From positions 186,001 to 250,000 of the forward strand of contig NZ_KI912490.1 of the NCBI RefSeq assembly GCF_000518765.1: a DNA stretch of 64,000 bases, given 5' to 3'. Each line of letters starts with the position of its first letter. Within the stretch, counting starts at the first letter, position 1. Below, piece after piece: positions 35,264-44,852 of this stretch. This DNA is from Ruminococcus flavefaciens ATCC 19208. Lineage in GTDB: Bacteria > Bacillota > Clostridia > Oscillospirales > Ruminococcaceae. The notes beneath the pieces were generated by a model, which made no database searches, had not been told where the DNA came from, and saw only the letters and a list, made by a program, of their open reading frames with translations. The position numbers and the translations under genes are program-made.

Positions 35264-36178
35264 ATGGACTATGTACTAAAAACCAATGCCATAACAAAAA
35301 AGTACAAGGACTTCAAAGCACTTGACGGACTTACCATGAACGTGCCAAAGGGTTCTATATACGGATTTGTTGGCAGAAACGGCGCAGGAAAAACTACGCT
35401 CATACGCACGGTATGCGGACTTCAGCCGCCGACTGACGGCACATTCGAGCTTTACGGAGTAAAAAATACAGACAGCGCCATTTCCGACACAAGAAAAAGA
35501 ATGGGTGCAGTTGTAGAGACTCCATCTATTTACCCATATCTTACAGCAAAACAAAATCTTGAGATACAGCATGAGATAATGGGGATCCCAAGTAAAAAAA
35601 ATACAGACGCTCTTCTTGAGCTTGTAGGGCTTAAAGATACAGGAAAGAAAAAGGCAAAGGACTTTTCACTGGGTATGCGTCAGCGTCTCGGAATAGCCGT
35701 TGCACTCTGCGGAAGCCCCGACTTCCTTGTACTTGATGAGCCTATAAACGGTCTTGACCCACAGGGAATAATCGAGGTGCGTGAGCTAATACTGAAGCTG
35801 AACCGCGAAAAAAACATAACCATACTCATATCCAGCCATATCCTTGATGAGCTTTCAAAGATAGCTACTCACTACGGCTTCATCAACGACGGTCATATTG
35901 TCCGCGAAATGAGTGCAGAGGAGCTTGAAAACGAATGCCGCAAGTGTGTGCGCATGAAAGTCACCGATACTTCTGTCCTCGCAAGGATTCTTGACGGAAT
36001 GGGAATAGAATATAAGATAATCGACAACGAGTCAGCCGATGTCTTTGCTTCTCCGAATATAACCAAGCTTGCTTTCAAACTCTGGGAGGAAAAATGCGAG
36101 ATACTCTATGTATCCGAGCATGACGAAAGCCTTGAAAGCTTCTTTATATCACTTGTAGGAGGTGGCAGCAATGAATAA
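35264..36178 (+). CDS. ABC transporter ATP-binding protein (BcrA/LanF-like)
   Basis: 304 residues behind AAAGGAGG. Walker A GRNGAGKTTL (~38-47), signature FSLGMRQRLG, Walker B FLVLDEP, then NGLDPQGI and switch His in SSHILDEL. The ~80-residue C-terminal extension (VRMKVTDTSVLARILDGMGI) is usual in the bacitracin/lantibiotic-resistance group. It pairs with the permease whose start it overlaps by 8 bp. The neighbouring two-component system suggests a role in antimicrobial-peptide resistance or envelope stress; this is inference. Confidence 0.92.
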   Translation: MDYVLKTNAITKKYKDFKALDGLTMNVPKGSIYGFVGRNGAGKTTLIRTVCGLQPPTDGTFELYGVKNTDSAISDTRKRMGAVVETPSIYPYLTAKQNLEIQHEIMGIPSKKNTDALLELVGLKDTGKKKAKDFSLGMRQRLGIAVALCGSPDFLVLDEPINGLDPQGIIEVRELILKLNREKNITILISSHILDELSKIATHYGFINDGHIVREMSAEELENECRKCVRMKVTDTSVLARILDGMGIEYKIIDNESADVFASPNITKLAFKLWEEKCEILYVSEHDESLESFFISLVGGGSNE

Positions 36179-36881
36179 CCTCCTGAAAGTAAATTTTAGC
36201 CTGATGAAATACAGATTTGATGTCAAATGCTGTATGGTAATGAGTGTTGTTCTCGGTATTATCTATCCTGTTTTGGGAAAGCTAAACGATAATCTTACAT
36301 GGTTCGATATGTTTGAAATGGGAATAATGATGATAATGCTGCTGTCAGCAATAGGCGGCCTCTTCATAAGCCGTGATTACACAAACAATACCATACGCAA
36401 CAAGCTTACCGTAGGTCACAAAAGGAACGATATCTACCTCGCCAACCAAATAACAGACATACTTATATTCTGCCTGCCAGTGATAATTTACATCATAACA
36501 TCGGTGATATGCAATATTTGTTTCATAGGTACAAAGACTCTTGATATATCTGCCTTTACCAAAAATGTTACAGTATATCTGTTCGCACATATCGCTACAT
36601 CAGCCATAACCACATTTGTAGCAATGACTGTAAAAAGCAATGCTGGCGGAGTACTGACTCTGATCCTTATGTATCCGACAATGATATTCTCTGTTTTATC
36701 ACAGGAATTCGGAGAATCGAAGTGGCTGGAAATAGTCAATGATATAATCCCGCTCAGTCAGCTTGCAGTTCTTATGATGCCCGACAAAGAGCCGGCTGTC
36801 CACATACTCTATTCAGTATTGATAACCATAGTATTTATACTTGGCGGAATGGCAATATTCCGCAGGGCAGATCTCAAATAA
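36171..36881 (+). CDS. ABC-2-type permease partner
   Basis: 236 residues from the ATG at 36171, with AGGAGG 8 bp upstream; an upstream in-frame GTG overlaps the ribosome binding site. Six predicted transmembrane helices (for example MFEMGIMMIMLLSAIGGLFI, FCLPVIIYIITSVICNICFI, VLITIVFILGGMAIF) are typical of the permease half of BcrAB/LanFEG-like exporters. It overlaps the ATPase gene and is followed 18 bp later by the kinase gene, so it is co-transcribed. Confidence 0.88.
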   Translation: MNNLLKVNFSLMKYRFDVKCCMVMSVVLGIIYPVLGKLNDNLTWFDMFEMGIMMIMLLSAIGGLFISRDYTNNTIRNKLTVGHKRNDIYLANQITDILIFCLPVIIYIITSVICNICFIGTKTLDISAFTKNVTVYLFAHIATSAITTFVAMTVKSNAGGVLTLILMYPTMIFSVLSQEFGESKWLEIVNDIIPLSQLAVLMMPDKEPAVHILYSVLITIVFILGGMAIFRRADLK

Positions 36882-36899
36882 CAAAACAGGAGGAAAAAA

Positions 36900-37772
36900 A
36901 TGGTATTATGTCTGTTATGCGCCCCAGTTGTTATTATACTTCTCATCGCAAAGATATATATGCTGAAAAAGTCAGCACGGGAAATATACGAGCAGTTTGC
37001 TGACAGACTGAAAAAAGATACCAACACCCCTGTTTGTGTTTCCAGCAGCGACAAGGACATAAAACAGCTTGCCGACAGCATAAATACTCAACTTGCCATA
37101 CTCCGTAATGAGCAGCTGTCATACATCAACGGCAACAACGAGCTGAAAAACTCGATCACAAACATATCTCACGACCTGCGCACTCCCCTTACAACTATAC
37201 GCGGATACCTTGATATAGCAAAAAAGACAGATGATACACAGAAGCTGCACCGATATATGGATATAATCTCAGAGCGCACAGAAGCAATTCAGAAGCTCAC
37301 AGAAGAGCTTTTCTGCTACTCCATGATAGTATCAAAGGACGAAGTCCCCGAGCTTGAAGATGTCTATATAAATCAGCTCCTTGCAGAGAGCATCAGCAGC
37401 TTCTATCCTGTACTGACACAAAATAATATTACTCCTGTGATTGATATTACCGATGAGAAAATAATACGCCGTGTCAATAAGGAGTCTATGTCACGTGTAT
37501 TCTCGAATATACTCCACAATGCCGTCAAATACAGCAAGGGTGACCTTGAAATACACCTTGACGACACAGGTATTATAACATTTTCAAATACTGCCGATGA
37601 AATAACTCCCATACAGGCAGAACAGCTTTTCGACCGTTTTTACACTGTTGAGACAGCAAGAGGCTCAACAGGTCTCGGACTCCATATCGCACGTTACCTG
37701 TTAAACGAAATTGGCGGAAGCATAACAGCATCCTACCAAAACGGAAAGCTTATATTCACAATAACAATATGA
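36900..37772 (+). CDS. Histidine kinase of the ABC transporter module
   Basis: 290 residues behind GGAGGAAAAAA. One N-terminal transmembrane helix (about 2-20) with almost no extracellular domain, then a linker (~25-90). HisKA has phospho-acceptor His in ITNISHDLRTPLTTIRGYLD (~98). The HATPase_c domain shows an N box (SRVFSNILHNAVKYS) and a G2 box (ARGSTGLGLHIARYLL). Kinases that lack a sensory domain beside ABC transporters often receive the signal from the transporter itself. Its partner is the regulator at 34522. Confidence 0.93.
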   Translation: MVLCLLCAPVVIILLIAKIYMLKKSAREIYEQFADRLKKDTNTPVCVSSSDKDIKQLADSINTQLAILRNEQLSYINGNNELKNSITNISHDLRTPLTTIRGYLDIAKKTDDTQKLHRYMDIISERTEAIQKLTEELFCYSMIVSKDEVPELEDVYINQLLAESISSFYPVLTQNNITPVIDITDEKIIRRVNKESMSRVFSNILHNAVKYSKGDLEIHLDDTGIITFSNTADEITPIQAEQLFDRFYTVETARGSTGLGLHIARYLLNEIGGSITASYQNGKLIFTITI

Positions 37773-37777
37773 CCTCA

Positions 37778-37812
37778 GCCCTCGCAGCAATGCCGTGAGG
37801 GCATTTTATTGA
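37778..37812 (+). terminator. Terminator of the two-component/ABC module
   Basis: The stem GCCCTCGC...GTGAGGGC is followed by ATTTTATT, 5 bp after the kinase stop. Confidence 0.7.
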
Positions 37813-37845
37813 ATGCACAATTTATAAATTATTCACACATTATCA

Positions 37846-37874
37846 TTGACTATATATGATAAAAATGTTATAAT
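37846..37874 (+). promoter_or_regulatory. Promoter of the GGDEF-EAL gene
   Basis: TTGACT (37846-37851), 17-bp spacer ending in TGT, TATAAT (37869-37874). Both -35 and extended -10 are present. Confidence 0.82.
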
Positions 37875-37950
37875 ATAGGAGATATGATACAATAATATTT
37901 AATATATTTGATTTTATTTAACTAAATATACAATTTCAGGGGGGATTTGT

Positions 37951-40900
37951 ATGTTCAGCAATGATAAGATATTCAATAAAATAGCTGAAGCTCTCCTTGT
38001 GGACTATTCGAGCGTTTACTATGTCAATGCCGTGACCAATGAGTATCAGTGGTATTCTGTAGATCCCGAGTTCCATTCTCTGCATATAGAACAGGGCGGC
38101 AAGGATTTCTTTAAAAATATAATACGTGATGCGGATAAAGTAGTTTATGAAGAGGACAAGCATATCTTCACGGAAGGCTTCCAAAAGGAAAAGCTCCTGT
38201 CTGATATAAAGGCGGATACTATGCAAAGCATAGAATACCGTCTTATGATAGACGACAAGCCTGTATATCATACCCTCAGACTCATACGCGGTGTAAGCGA
38301 TGATGAGGATTATTTTATTCTTGGCGTCATAAATATAGACGAGAGAGTGCGTGAACGCGAAAGACTGCGTCAGGCAGAAAACGAACGTGAGTTATATTCG
38401 CGCATATCCGAATCACTTGCTGCCTATTATGATGTGCTTTTATATATAGACTCGGAAACAGGCAGTTTTTCGGAGCTTTCATTTGACAAGAAAACAGGAA
38501 CTATATGCGTCACAAATGAAGGCAGTAATTTCTTTGAGTCCATGACGGTAATGATTAGCAATAATTTCTACCGCCTTGACCAGAAAAATATTATCAGGAC
38601 ACTGACACAAGAAAATCTCAAGAACGAGCTTCAGGATAAAAAACAGTATATTATCGAATCCCGTATAGTATCAAACGGTGAGCCTATACACACAAGGCTC
38701 ACAGCTATGTGGTCAAGCGATCACTCTCACTTTATAATCGGTATCGAGAATATCGAAGAACAGCTCAAAAAAGAACAGGAACAGCTGGAAGCTCTGAAAA
38801 TAGCCAATGAAATAGCACGGCGCGATGAGCTTACAGGAATAAAGAACAAGAATGCTTTCTATGAGCTTGAAAAGACTGTACAGAGCAATATCGACAATGG
38901 TCTTGACTATCTGCCATTTGCCATAGTTGTATGCGACATCAACGATCTTAAACATATAAACGATCGCTATGGTCATAAGGAAGGCGACGAGTATATCAAA
39001 GCTTCATGCAAGCTTATCTGCGATATATTTACTCACAGCCCTGTTTTCAGAGTAGGCGGCGACGAATTTGTCGTATTTCTCAAAAGCTCTGACTACGAAA
39101 ACCGCAGCTCACTTATTGAACAGCTGCAAAATCAGGTCATCGAAAATCAGAAGAAAAAGGACGGTCCCATTGTAGCAAGCGGCATGGCAGTTTACGATCA
39201 GAATCACGACAGTCATTTTACCGATGTTTTCGAGCGTGCCGATACTATGATGTACGAAAATAAAAAATGGCTGAAGGACGGCAATGTCCGCAGACATATG
39301 CACGGTCCTGACAGCCTCGAGGCTCCGATACCGCTTGAAAGGAAAAAGAAGCTCGATGCGCTTTTTGATGCCTTTGATGTAGTGGCTGACGGAACATATG
39401 TCTATGTATGCGACATGAAGCACGATTATTCACGCTGGTCAAAAGAAGCTGTAAAATGCTTTGGTCTGCCGTCTGAATATATGCTTGGCGCAGGCAGTAT
39501 CTGGGAAAAGCATATCCACTCCGAAGATGTTGAGATCTATCATGCAGGTATCTCAAATATCTTTTCGGGAACCGCTATCGGACATGATATGCAGTACAGA
39601 GCAAAAAAACTCAACGGAGAATATGTTCTTTGCACCTGCCGAGGAGTAGTTATCAGAGACCCAAACGAGATTCCCGAATTCTTCTGCGGCTCTATCCGAA
39701 ACCACGGTATTCACGGACAGATCGACCCTCTTACAGGTCTGAGAAATCAGTACGGTTTCTTTGAAGACATCGAATCAAATATGGTCAAAAACATTCAGAT
39801 GCGCATATGCATGGTAGGTATAGGAAAGTTTTCCGAGATCAATGAGATATACGGCTATCACTTCGGAAATATGGTGCTTCAGAAATTCGGAAGATATATG
39901 TTTGAAAACGTGGATAAATCGGAAACTATCTACCGGCTTGACGGTACAAAATTTGCAGTTCTCACAACGTCAAGAGAAGTTGACGAGATGAAGGAGCGGT
40001 ATGATAAGCTCCGCGCACATTTCAGACAGGGCTTTTTCGTTGATGACAAGTTCATTATCCTTGATCTTAACGCAGGTCTGATAACTGTCGATAACTTCCT
40101 TATAGACGTACAGACGGTATATGCCTGCCTGAACTTCGCATACGGCGAATCAAAGATCCGCAGACAGGGCGATCTTGTCGAATTCTACAACGATCTCAAC
40201 GATGAAAACAAGCACAGGATAGAAAAGCTCCATGTAATAAGAGCTTCCATAATGCAGAATTATCAGGGATTCTATCTGCTGTATCAGCCCGTTGTAGACG
40301 CTGAAACGGAACAGATAATCGGCGCGGAAGCACTTCTGAGATGGAAGAATGACGAATACGGTATAGTACCGCCGAATCATTTCATTCCTATTCTCGAAAA
40401 GGACCCTCTTTTCTTCAAGCTCGGTCAGTGGATACTGAAAACAGCTATACTCGGCGCAAAGGAGCTTATGAAAAAGTATCCCGACTTTGTAATAAACGTC
40501 AACCTTTCATATACTCAGCTTGAAAAGACAAACTTCCTTGATATGGTATTCAATACCCTTGAGGATACAGACTTTCCTCCCGAGCATCTATGCCTTGAGA
40601 TCACGGAAAGATGCAGACTTCTCAATATGGATATGCTGAAAAACATTATCGTAAATCTGAGAGGACGGGGTATAAGGATAGCACTTGATGATTTCGGAAC
40701 AGGCTTCTCATCTATGGAAATTGTAAAAGAGCTGCCGTTCGATGTCATAAAGATCGACAGAAGCTTCGTTATGAAGATAGAAGAAGATATGAAGGAACGC
40801 ACATTTATAAAGACATTTGCAGAGGTATCCTCTACATACGGTGCAAAAGTCTGTGTTGAAGGAATAGAGACCGCGGGCATGCGGCATATACTTCTGAATT

Positions 40901-40989
40901 ATCACGTTCACAGCTTGCAGGGATATTATTATTCACGCCCTGTAGAGCTTGAAAAGCTTCTTGAAATGAATACAGAACACGAAGAATGA
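37951..40989 (+). CDS. Multidomain cyclic-di-GMP protein: PAS-like, GGDEF, PAS, degenerate GGDEF, EAL
   Basis: 1012 residues behind CAGGGGGGA. No membrane segment, so cytosolic. An N-terminal duplicated sensor region (~1-270) is followed by a canonical GGDEF diguanylate cyclase (RVGGDEFVVF at ~366-375, with DELTGIKNKNAF). A PAS-like region (~470-590) precedes a second GGDEF-like domain whose motif is IYRLDGTKFAVL, catalytically degraded. The EAL domain (~745-1005) is intact: GAEALLRW, NVNLSYTQ, CLEITER, DDFGTGFSS, KIDRSF, VEGIET, QGYYYSRP. The protein may both make and break c-di-GMP, with the dead GGDEF as a regulatory site; the balance is unknown. Confidence 0.93.
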   Translation: MFSNDKIFNKIAEALLVDYSSVYYVNAVTNEYQWYSVDPEFHSLHIEQGGKDFFKNIIRDADKVVYEEDKHIFTEGFQKEKLLSDIKADTMQSIEYRLMIDDKPVYHTLRLIRGVSDDEDYFILGVINIDERVRERERLRQAENERELYSRISESLAAYYDVLLYIDSETGSFSELSFDKKTGTICVTNEGSNFFESMTVMISNNFYRLDQKNIIRTLTQENLKNELQDKKQYIIESRIVSNGEPIHTRLTAMWSSDHSHFIIGIENIEEQLKKEQEQLEALKIANEIARRDELTGIKNKNAFYELEKTVQSNIDNGLDYLPFAIVVCDINDLKHINDRYGHKEGDEYIKASCKLICDIFTHSPVFRVGGDEFVVFLKSSDYENRSSLIEQLQNQVIENQKKKDGPIVASGMAVYDQNHDSHFTDVFERADTMMYENKKWLKDGNVRRHMHGPDSLEAPIPLERKKKLDALFDAFDVVADGTYVYVCDMKHDYSRWSKEAVKCFGLPSEYMLGAGSIWEKHIHSEDVEIYHAGISNIFSGTAIGHDMQYRAKKLNGEYVLCTCRGVVIRDPNEIPEFFCGSIRNHGIHGQIDPLTGLRNQYGFFEDIESNMVKNIQMRICMVGIGKFSEINEIYGYHFGNMVLQKFGRYMFENVDKSETIYRLDGTKFAVLTTSREVDEMKERYDKLRAHFRQGFFVDDKFIILDLNAGLITVDNFLIDVQTVYACLNFAYGESKIRRQGDLVEFYNDLNDENKHRIEKLHVIRASIMQNYQGFYLLYQPVVDAETEQIIGAEALLRWKNDEYGIVPPNHFIPILEKDPLFFKLGQWILKTAILGAKELMKKYPDFVINVNLSYTQLEKTNFLDMVFNTLEDTDFPPEHLCLEITERCRLLNMDMLKNIIVNLRGRGIRIALDDFGTGFSSMEIVKELPFDVIKIDRSFVMKIEEDMKERTFIKTFAEVSSTYGAKVCVEGIETAGMRHILLNYHVHSLQGYYYSRPVELEKLLEMNTEHEE

Positions 40990-40995
40990 TCCCTA

Positions 40996-41036
40996 AGCAG
41001 CATAAACGTTGTTAAAACGGCGTTTATGCTGCTTTT
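40996..41036 (+). terminator. Terminator of the GGDEF-EAL gene
   Basis: A 14-bp stem AAGCAGCATAAACG/CGTTTATGCTGCTT followed by TTATTTAAT. Confidence 0.88.
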
Positions 41037-41111
41037 ATTTAATCATAAATACTATATAACACAACGTTAACAAAATATTATTATAAACAAACAAAAATAA
41101 TAGTGTATTTG

Positions 41112-41150
41112 TGATATAATATACATATATAGCAAATGTTTTTGCTATAT
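41112..41150 (+). promoter_or_regulatory. Extended -10 promoter and 5'-terminal mRNA hairpin of the membrane EAL gene
   Basis: TGATATAAT gives an extended -10 (TATAAT at 41115-41120) without a good -35. Transcription should begin near 41127, exactly where a perfect 10-bp hairpin ATATAGCAAA/TTTGCTATAT (41127-41150, loop TGTT) starts. The hairpin ends one base before the GTGGGGGTG ribosome binding site, so it would cap the 5' end of the mRNA and could affect stability or initiation. Confidence 0.6.
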
Positions 41151-41161
41151 GTGGGGGTGAT

Positions 41162-43045
41162 ATGATGAATCAAAGTATTCAAATACAATTCTGTGCTTTG
41201 ATCTTTTTGCTGCTTATATGCTACTATTCTTTCAAAAGGCAGAGCGTTATTCTTGAAAGTATGTGGATATACCGCCAGCTCGTTGTTGTGACTACTCTAT
41301 GCGTAATGGCAGATATATGCTCAATAGACGCTATATTATATGCTCCCGAATCACAAGCCGCAATATATTGCAGAATATACCTGTTTCTGGTAATATGGAC
41401 AAGTTTCCTGTCATTTAATTATGTATGCTATGATATTGTAAAGCTGCGGCACAAAAAGAAACTGCGGCGTTATTTCTTTATATTTACATTCATATTAAGT
41501 ATAATACCGTTTGCACTTCCCATACACTGCAATAATGTACCCGGCGAAATATACAGCTACGGACCTGCCGTAACGTACACGTTCATAGTTGCACCTATAT
41601 ACATAATTGGCTCGATACTGATGATACTGTTTTTCAACAAGCTGATGAATCCATACCGCAGCCACGCCGCTATGCTATGGATGCTGCTTGAAACTACGGG
41701 AGCTATGATACAGCTGTTCAACCGCCAGATACTTCTTGTAAGCTTCTCAATGGCACTGGGCGTGACAATTCTTTTTGCAAAAATGGAAAATCCCGACTCA
41801 GGTATAGACCGAAATCTGGGAATATATCGTATCCAGATGCTTTATGAATACTTAAAACAGCTTTTCGACAATAACAAGAAGAATTACTCGCTGATCATTA
41901 TCACAAATGAAAGTACGGAAAAAACTTCTCTCTCGGAAGATCTGCTGCTTGAAGTATCGAACTATCTGAAGAAATCTATCAGCGACAAGGTATTCCGAGG
42001 AATAGCCAATGACCTTGTTATCGCTGTTCCCGATGACGGCGGACTGGATCAGGAACTGGTACAAATAAAGAAAAGATTTGAAGCAGGTTGGTCGGATAAT
42101 CAGTTTATAAATCCGCATTTCATTTCTGTCCCCTCATTAAAGCTGTTCAAGAACGAATCTGAATTTTTTTCAGCATATCGCTATTATTCAAACATCGTAA
42201 GCGACAATCACGAGGAATGCTTTGTTTTCGATAACGATGCTATAAATAATATGGAAGAATACCGTACAATGCAGAACGAGATCAAATCAGCACTGAGTGA
42301 GGACAGGTTCGAGATATTCCTTCAGCCTATATACTCCGTTCAGGAGCAGAGCTTTGTATCCGCAGAAGCTCTTGTGCGTCTGCGAGGCAAAGACGGCAAT
42401 ATTATAATGCCAAACCGTTTCATTCCTATCGCAGAGAGTTCAGGACAGATAGAACAGTTAGGAGAAAGAGTTTTCGAGCTTGTTTGCAGGCTGATACACA
42501 GCAATGACATTTCAGCTATAGGACTGCAATATATCGAGGTAAATCTTTCGGTAGTACAATGTGAAAATCCCGAACTTGCTCATAAGTTCCTGAAAATAAT
42601 GCATAAATACGACATCAATGCCGATAAACTCAACCTTGAGATTACCGAATCGGGCGCAATAAAACAGAATGATGTGCTCCTTGATAATATGGAGTATCTC
42701 CGCAAATTCGGCTGTACCTTCTCGCTTGATGATTTCGGCACAGGAGAATCCAATCTGAATTATGTCGTAAATATGCCTGTTGACATAATCAAATTCGACC
42801 GTACTATGATACGTTCATATTTTTCAAACGAAAAGGCAAAAATAATGCTTGAATCGGTAACGGAAATGATAAAGCGCATGGGTATGCATATCGTTGCCGA
42901 AGGAGTCGAGGAACAGCATCAGCTCAAGCAGCTTTCCGATCTGGGAATAGACTATATACAGGGCTATTACTTCTCAAAGCCGCTGCCTGTCGATGATTTT
43001 CTCGATTTCATCCGCCGAAACAATTCCTCCACCTCCAAAATATAG
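41162..43045 (+). CDS. Membrane-bound EAL-domain cyclic-di-GMP phosphodiesterase
   Basis: 627 residues; a second ATG three bases on is equally possible behind GGGGGTG. Residues 1-~215 hold about seven hydrophobic helices (IQFCALIFLLLICYYSF, YFFIFTFILSIIPFALPI, FIVAPIYIIGSILMILFF), a 7TM-type sensor. A degraded GGDEF-like linker (~230-365) lacks the active-site motif. The EAL domain (~375-620) is intact: SAEALVRLRG, EVNLSVVQ, LEITESG, DDFGTGESN, KFDRTM, VAEGVEE, QGYYFSKP. It should cleave c-di-GMP in response to a membrane or extracellular cue. Confidence 0.92.
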   Translation: MMNQSIQIQFCALIFLLLICYYSFKRQSVILESMWIYRQLVVVTTLCVMADICSIDAILYAPESQAAIYCRIYLFLVIWTSFLSFNYVCYDIVKLRHKKKLRRYFFIFTFILSIIPFALPIHCNNVPGEIYSYGPAVTYTFIVAPIYIIGSILMILFFNKLMNPYRSHAAMLWMLLETTGAMIQLFNRQILLVSFSMALGVTILFAKMENPDSGIDRNLGIYRIQMLYEYLKQLFDNNKKNYSLIIITNESTEKTSLSEDLLLEVSNYLKKSISDKVFRGIANDLVIAVPDDGGLDQELVQIKKRFEAGWSDNQFINPHFISVPSLKLFKNESEFFSAYRYYSNIVSDNHEECFVFDNDAINNMEEYRTMQNEIKSALSEDRFEIFLQPIYSVQEQSFVSAEALVRLRGKDGNIIMPNRFIPIAESSGQIEQLGERVFELVCRLIHSNDISAIGLQYIEVNLSVVQCENPELAHKFLKIMHKYDINADKLNLEITESGAIKQNDVLLDNMEYLRKFGCTFSLDDFGTGESNLNYVVNMPVDIIKFDRTMIRSYFSNEKAKIMLESVTEMIKRMGMHIVAEGVEEQHQLKQLSDLGIDYIQGYYFSKPLPVDDFLDFIRRNNSSTSKI

Positions 43046-43049
43046 CGAA

Positions 43050-43081
43050 CAGCCGTCCATATGACCAATGGACGGCTGTTT
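43050..43081. terminator. Bidirectional terminator between the EAL and queF genes
   Basis: A 12-bp stem ACAGCCGTCCAT/ATGGACGGCTGT followed by TTGTGT, between convergent genes. Confidence 0.7.
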
Positions 43082-43086
43082 GTGTA

Positions 43087-43584
43087 TTATCTGTTATTGA
43101 TGCTCTCTGGATAAAGATCGTGATGAGAGAGTCTGTCCCACGCAAGCTCCTCCCATTTTGTACCCGGCTTGCCGTAATTGCAGTACGGGTCTATGGAAAT
43201 ACCGCCGCGGGGCAGGAATTTTCCCCATACCTCGATATATTTCGGAGACATAAGCTTTATGAGGTCCTTCATGATTATATTTACGCAGTCCTCATGGAAG
43301 TCTCCGTGATTGCGGAAGCTGAAAAGATACAGCTTCAGCGACTTGCTCTCCACCATTACCTTATCGGGAATGTAAGAAATATATATTGCCGCAAAATCAG
43401 GCTGTCCTGTAATAGGACAAAGGCTCGTGAACTCAGGGCAGTTGAACTTTACGAAATAATCGTTATCGGGGTGCTTATTGGGGAATGTCTCAAGCACGGA
43501 AGGGTCGTAGTCCGAGGAATATTTTGTATTATTGTTTCCGAGAAGAGTTATGCTTCCCTTTTCGTTCTCGCTTCTTCCGCTCAT
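43087..43584 (-). CDS. queF: NADPH-dependent 7-cyano-7-deazaguanine reductase (preQ0 to preQ1)
   Basis: 165 residues, the length of the unimodular QueF type. The nucleophilic Cys56 lies in [14 protein letters not shown], followed by the NADPH-binding block [15 protein letters not shown], the QueF signature. It reduces the nitrile of preQ0 to the aminomethyl group of preQ1, the last free-base step of queuosine synthesis. It starts 1 bp after queC stops and is the last gene of the operon. Confidence 0.96.
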   Translation of the reverse strand: MSGRSENEKGSITLLGNNNTKYSSDYDPSVLETFPNKHPDNDYFVKFNCPEFTSLCPITGQPDFAAIYISYIPDKVMVESKSLKLYLFSFRNHGDFHEDCVNIIMKDLIKLMSPKYIEVWGKFLPRGGISIDPYCNYGKPGTKWEELAWDRLSHHDLYPESINNR

Positions 43585-43585
43585 A

Positions 43586-44272
43586 TTATTCTCCTTTCAT
43601 TGCAGGGTCATGTACACCGTTTGCCTCAAATGCAGCTATCCTATCACGACAGGTGCCGCATACTCCGCACGGCTTGTCGCCGCCCTCATAGCAGCTCCAT
43701 GTAAGCTCATAGGGTACACCGAGTTTCAGTCCCTTAGCCACTACCTGTGCCTTATTTATGCCGATAAACGGAGCGACAACTTTCAGCTCGCAGCCGCTTC
43801 CGAGGTAAATAGCGCGGTTTATAGCGTCGTTGAAATCGCTGCTGCAATCAGGATAGGCATTGCCTGCCGCATCATCACTGTGAGCGCCGTAGTATATCTC
43901 CGTACAGCCGTTTGAAAGAGCGATACTTGCCGCAGATGCGAGGAAAAGTCCGTTTCTGAACGGAACATAGGTGGAAACAGGCTTGCCGTCAGTCTTTTCG
44001 AGCTGCTTGGCATAGCTCTCCTTAGGGATATCTCCGCTTGAACCTTTAAGCAGCGTACAGTCGCTGTCCGCAAAGATAAGCGCAAGGTCAAGCTCCTTAT
44101 GCTTTACGCCGTAATGAGAAGCTATCTTACGAGCAGCTTCAAGCTCGCGGCTGTGCTTCTGACCGTAATAAAGAGAAAGCGCCAGCACATTATCGGCACC
44201 GTATTTATCAACTGCGATAGCGAGACAGGTCGTGCTGTCAACGCCGCCGCTGAATAAGACCAAAGCTTTCAT
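43586..44272 (-). CDS. queC: 7-cyano-7-deazaguanine synthase
   Basis: 228 residues with the PP-loop [15 protein letters not shown] at the N-terminus and the C-terminal zinc-binding Cys set [18 protein letters not shown]. It converts 7-carboxy-7-deazaguanine to preQ0 with ATP and ammonia. It lies 10 bp after folE, within the queDE-folE-CF operon. Confidence 0.97.
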   Translation of the reverse strand: MKALVLFSGGVDSTTCLAIAVDKYGADNVLALSLYYGQKHSRELEAARKIASHYGVKHKELDLALIFADSDCTLLKGSSGDIPKESYAKQLEKTDGKPVSTYVPFRNGLFLASAASIALSNGCTEIYYGAHSDDAAGNAYPDCSSDFNDAINRAIYLGSGCELKVVAPFIGINKAQVVAKGLKLGVPYELTWSCYEGGDKPCGVCGTCRDRIAAFEANGVHDPAMKGE

Positions 44273-44282
44273 AATATCCTCC

Positions 44283-44852
44283 TCAGTCGAATTTTACAAG
44301 CTCTTTAAGCTCCGCACTGTCGCGGAATGCTCCCATAAAAGTACCGGTTACTGTTTTGGCATTAGGATTTCGGATACCTCTTGCAGTCATGCAGCTGTGG
44401 CTTCCGCGTATCATTACTCCCACATCGGGAGTACCTGCTGCCTCAGATATTATCTCGGCAATATCCCTGCCCAGTCTTTCCTGCAATTGCAGACGCTTGG
44501 CAGCCATATCGCAGATACGTGCTATCTTGCTGAGTCCGAGGACTTTACCATGGGGAACATACGCAACATTCACGCTCATATCATACATGAGAGCGATATG
44601 ATGCTCACAGTAACTGAAAACAGTTATATCCTTCATAACAACAGCACTGTCCATATCGGCATTGTAATCAGCTTCAAAGGTCTTTCCGAACATTTCTGCT
44701 ATCTGATGATTTGTATAGGCAGTTCCCTCAAGGACCTCCTCAAGCATACGTGCAACACGGGCAGGAGTTTCTTTAAGTCCCTCACGCTCAGGATCCTCCC
44801 CTATAGCTTTGAGTATTCCGAGAACATGATATTCTATTGCTTCTCTGTCCAT
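44283..44852 (-). CDS. folE: GTP cyclohydrolase I
   Basis: 189 residues with EGLKETPARVARMLEEV, the zinc and active-site block FSYCEHHIALMYDMSVNVAY, GLSKIARI, and the SxCxxARGIRNPNAKTVTG end. It makes 7,8-dihydroneopterin triphosphate, shared by folate and queuosine synthesis. Its place between queE and queC shows it feeds this pathway. Overlaps the queE stop by one base. Confidence 0.97.
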   Translation of the reverse strand: MDREAIEYHVLGILKAIGEDPEREGLKETPARVARMLEEVLEGTAYTNHQIAEMFGKTFEADYNADMDSAVVMKDITVFSYCEHHIALMYDMSVNVAYVPHGKVLGLSKIARICDMAAKRLQLQERLGRDIAEIISEAAGTPDVGVMIRGSHSCMTARGIRNPNAKTVTGTFMGAFRDSAELKELVKFD

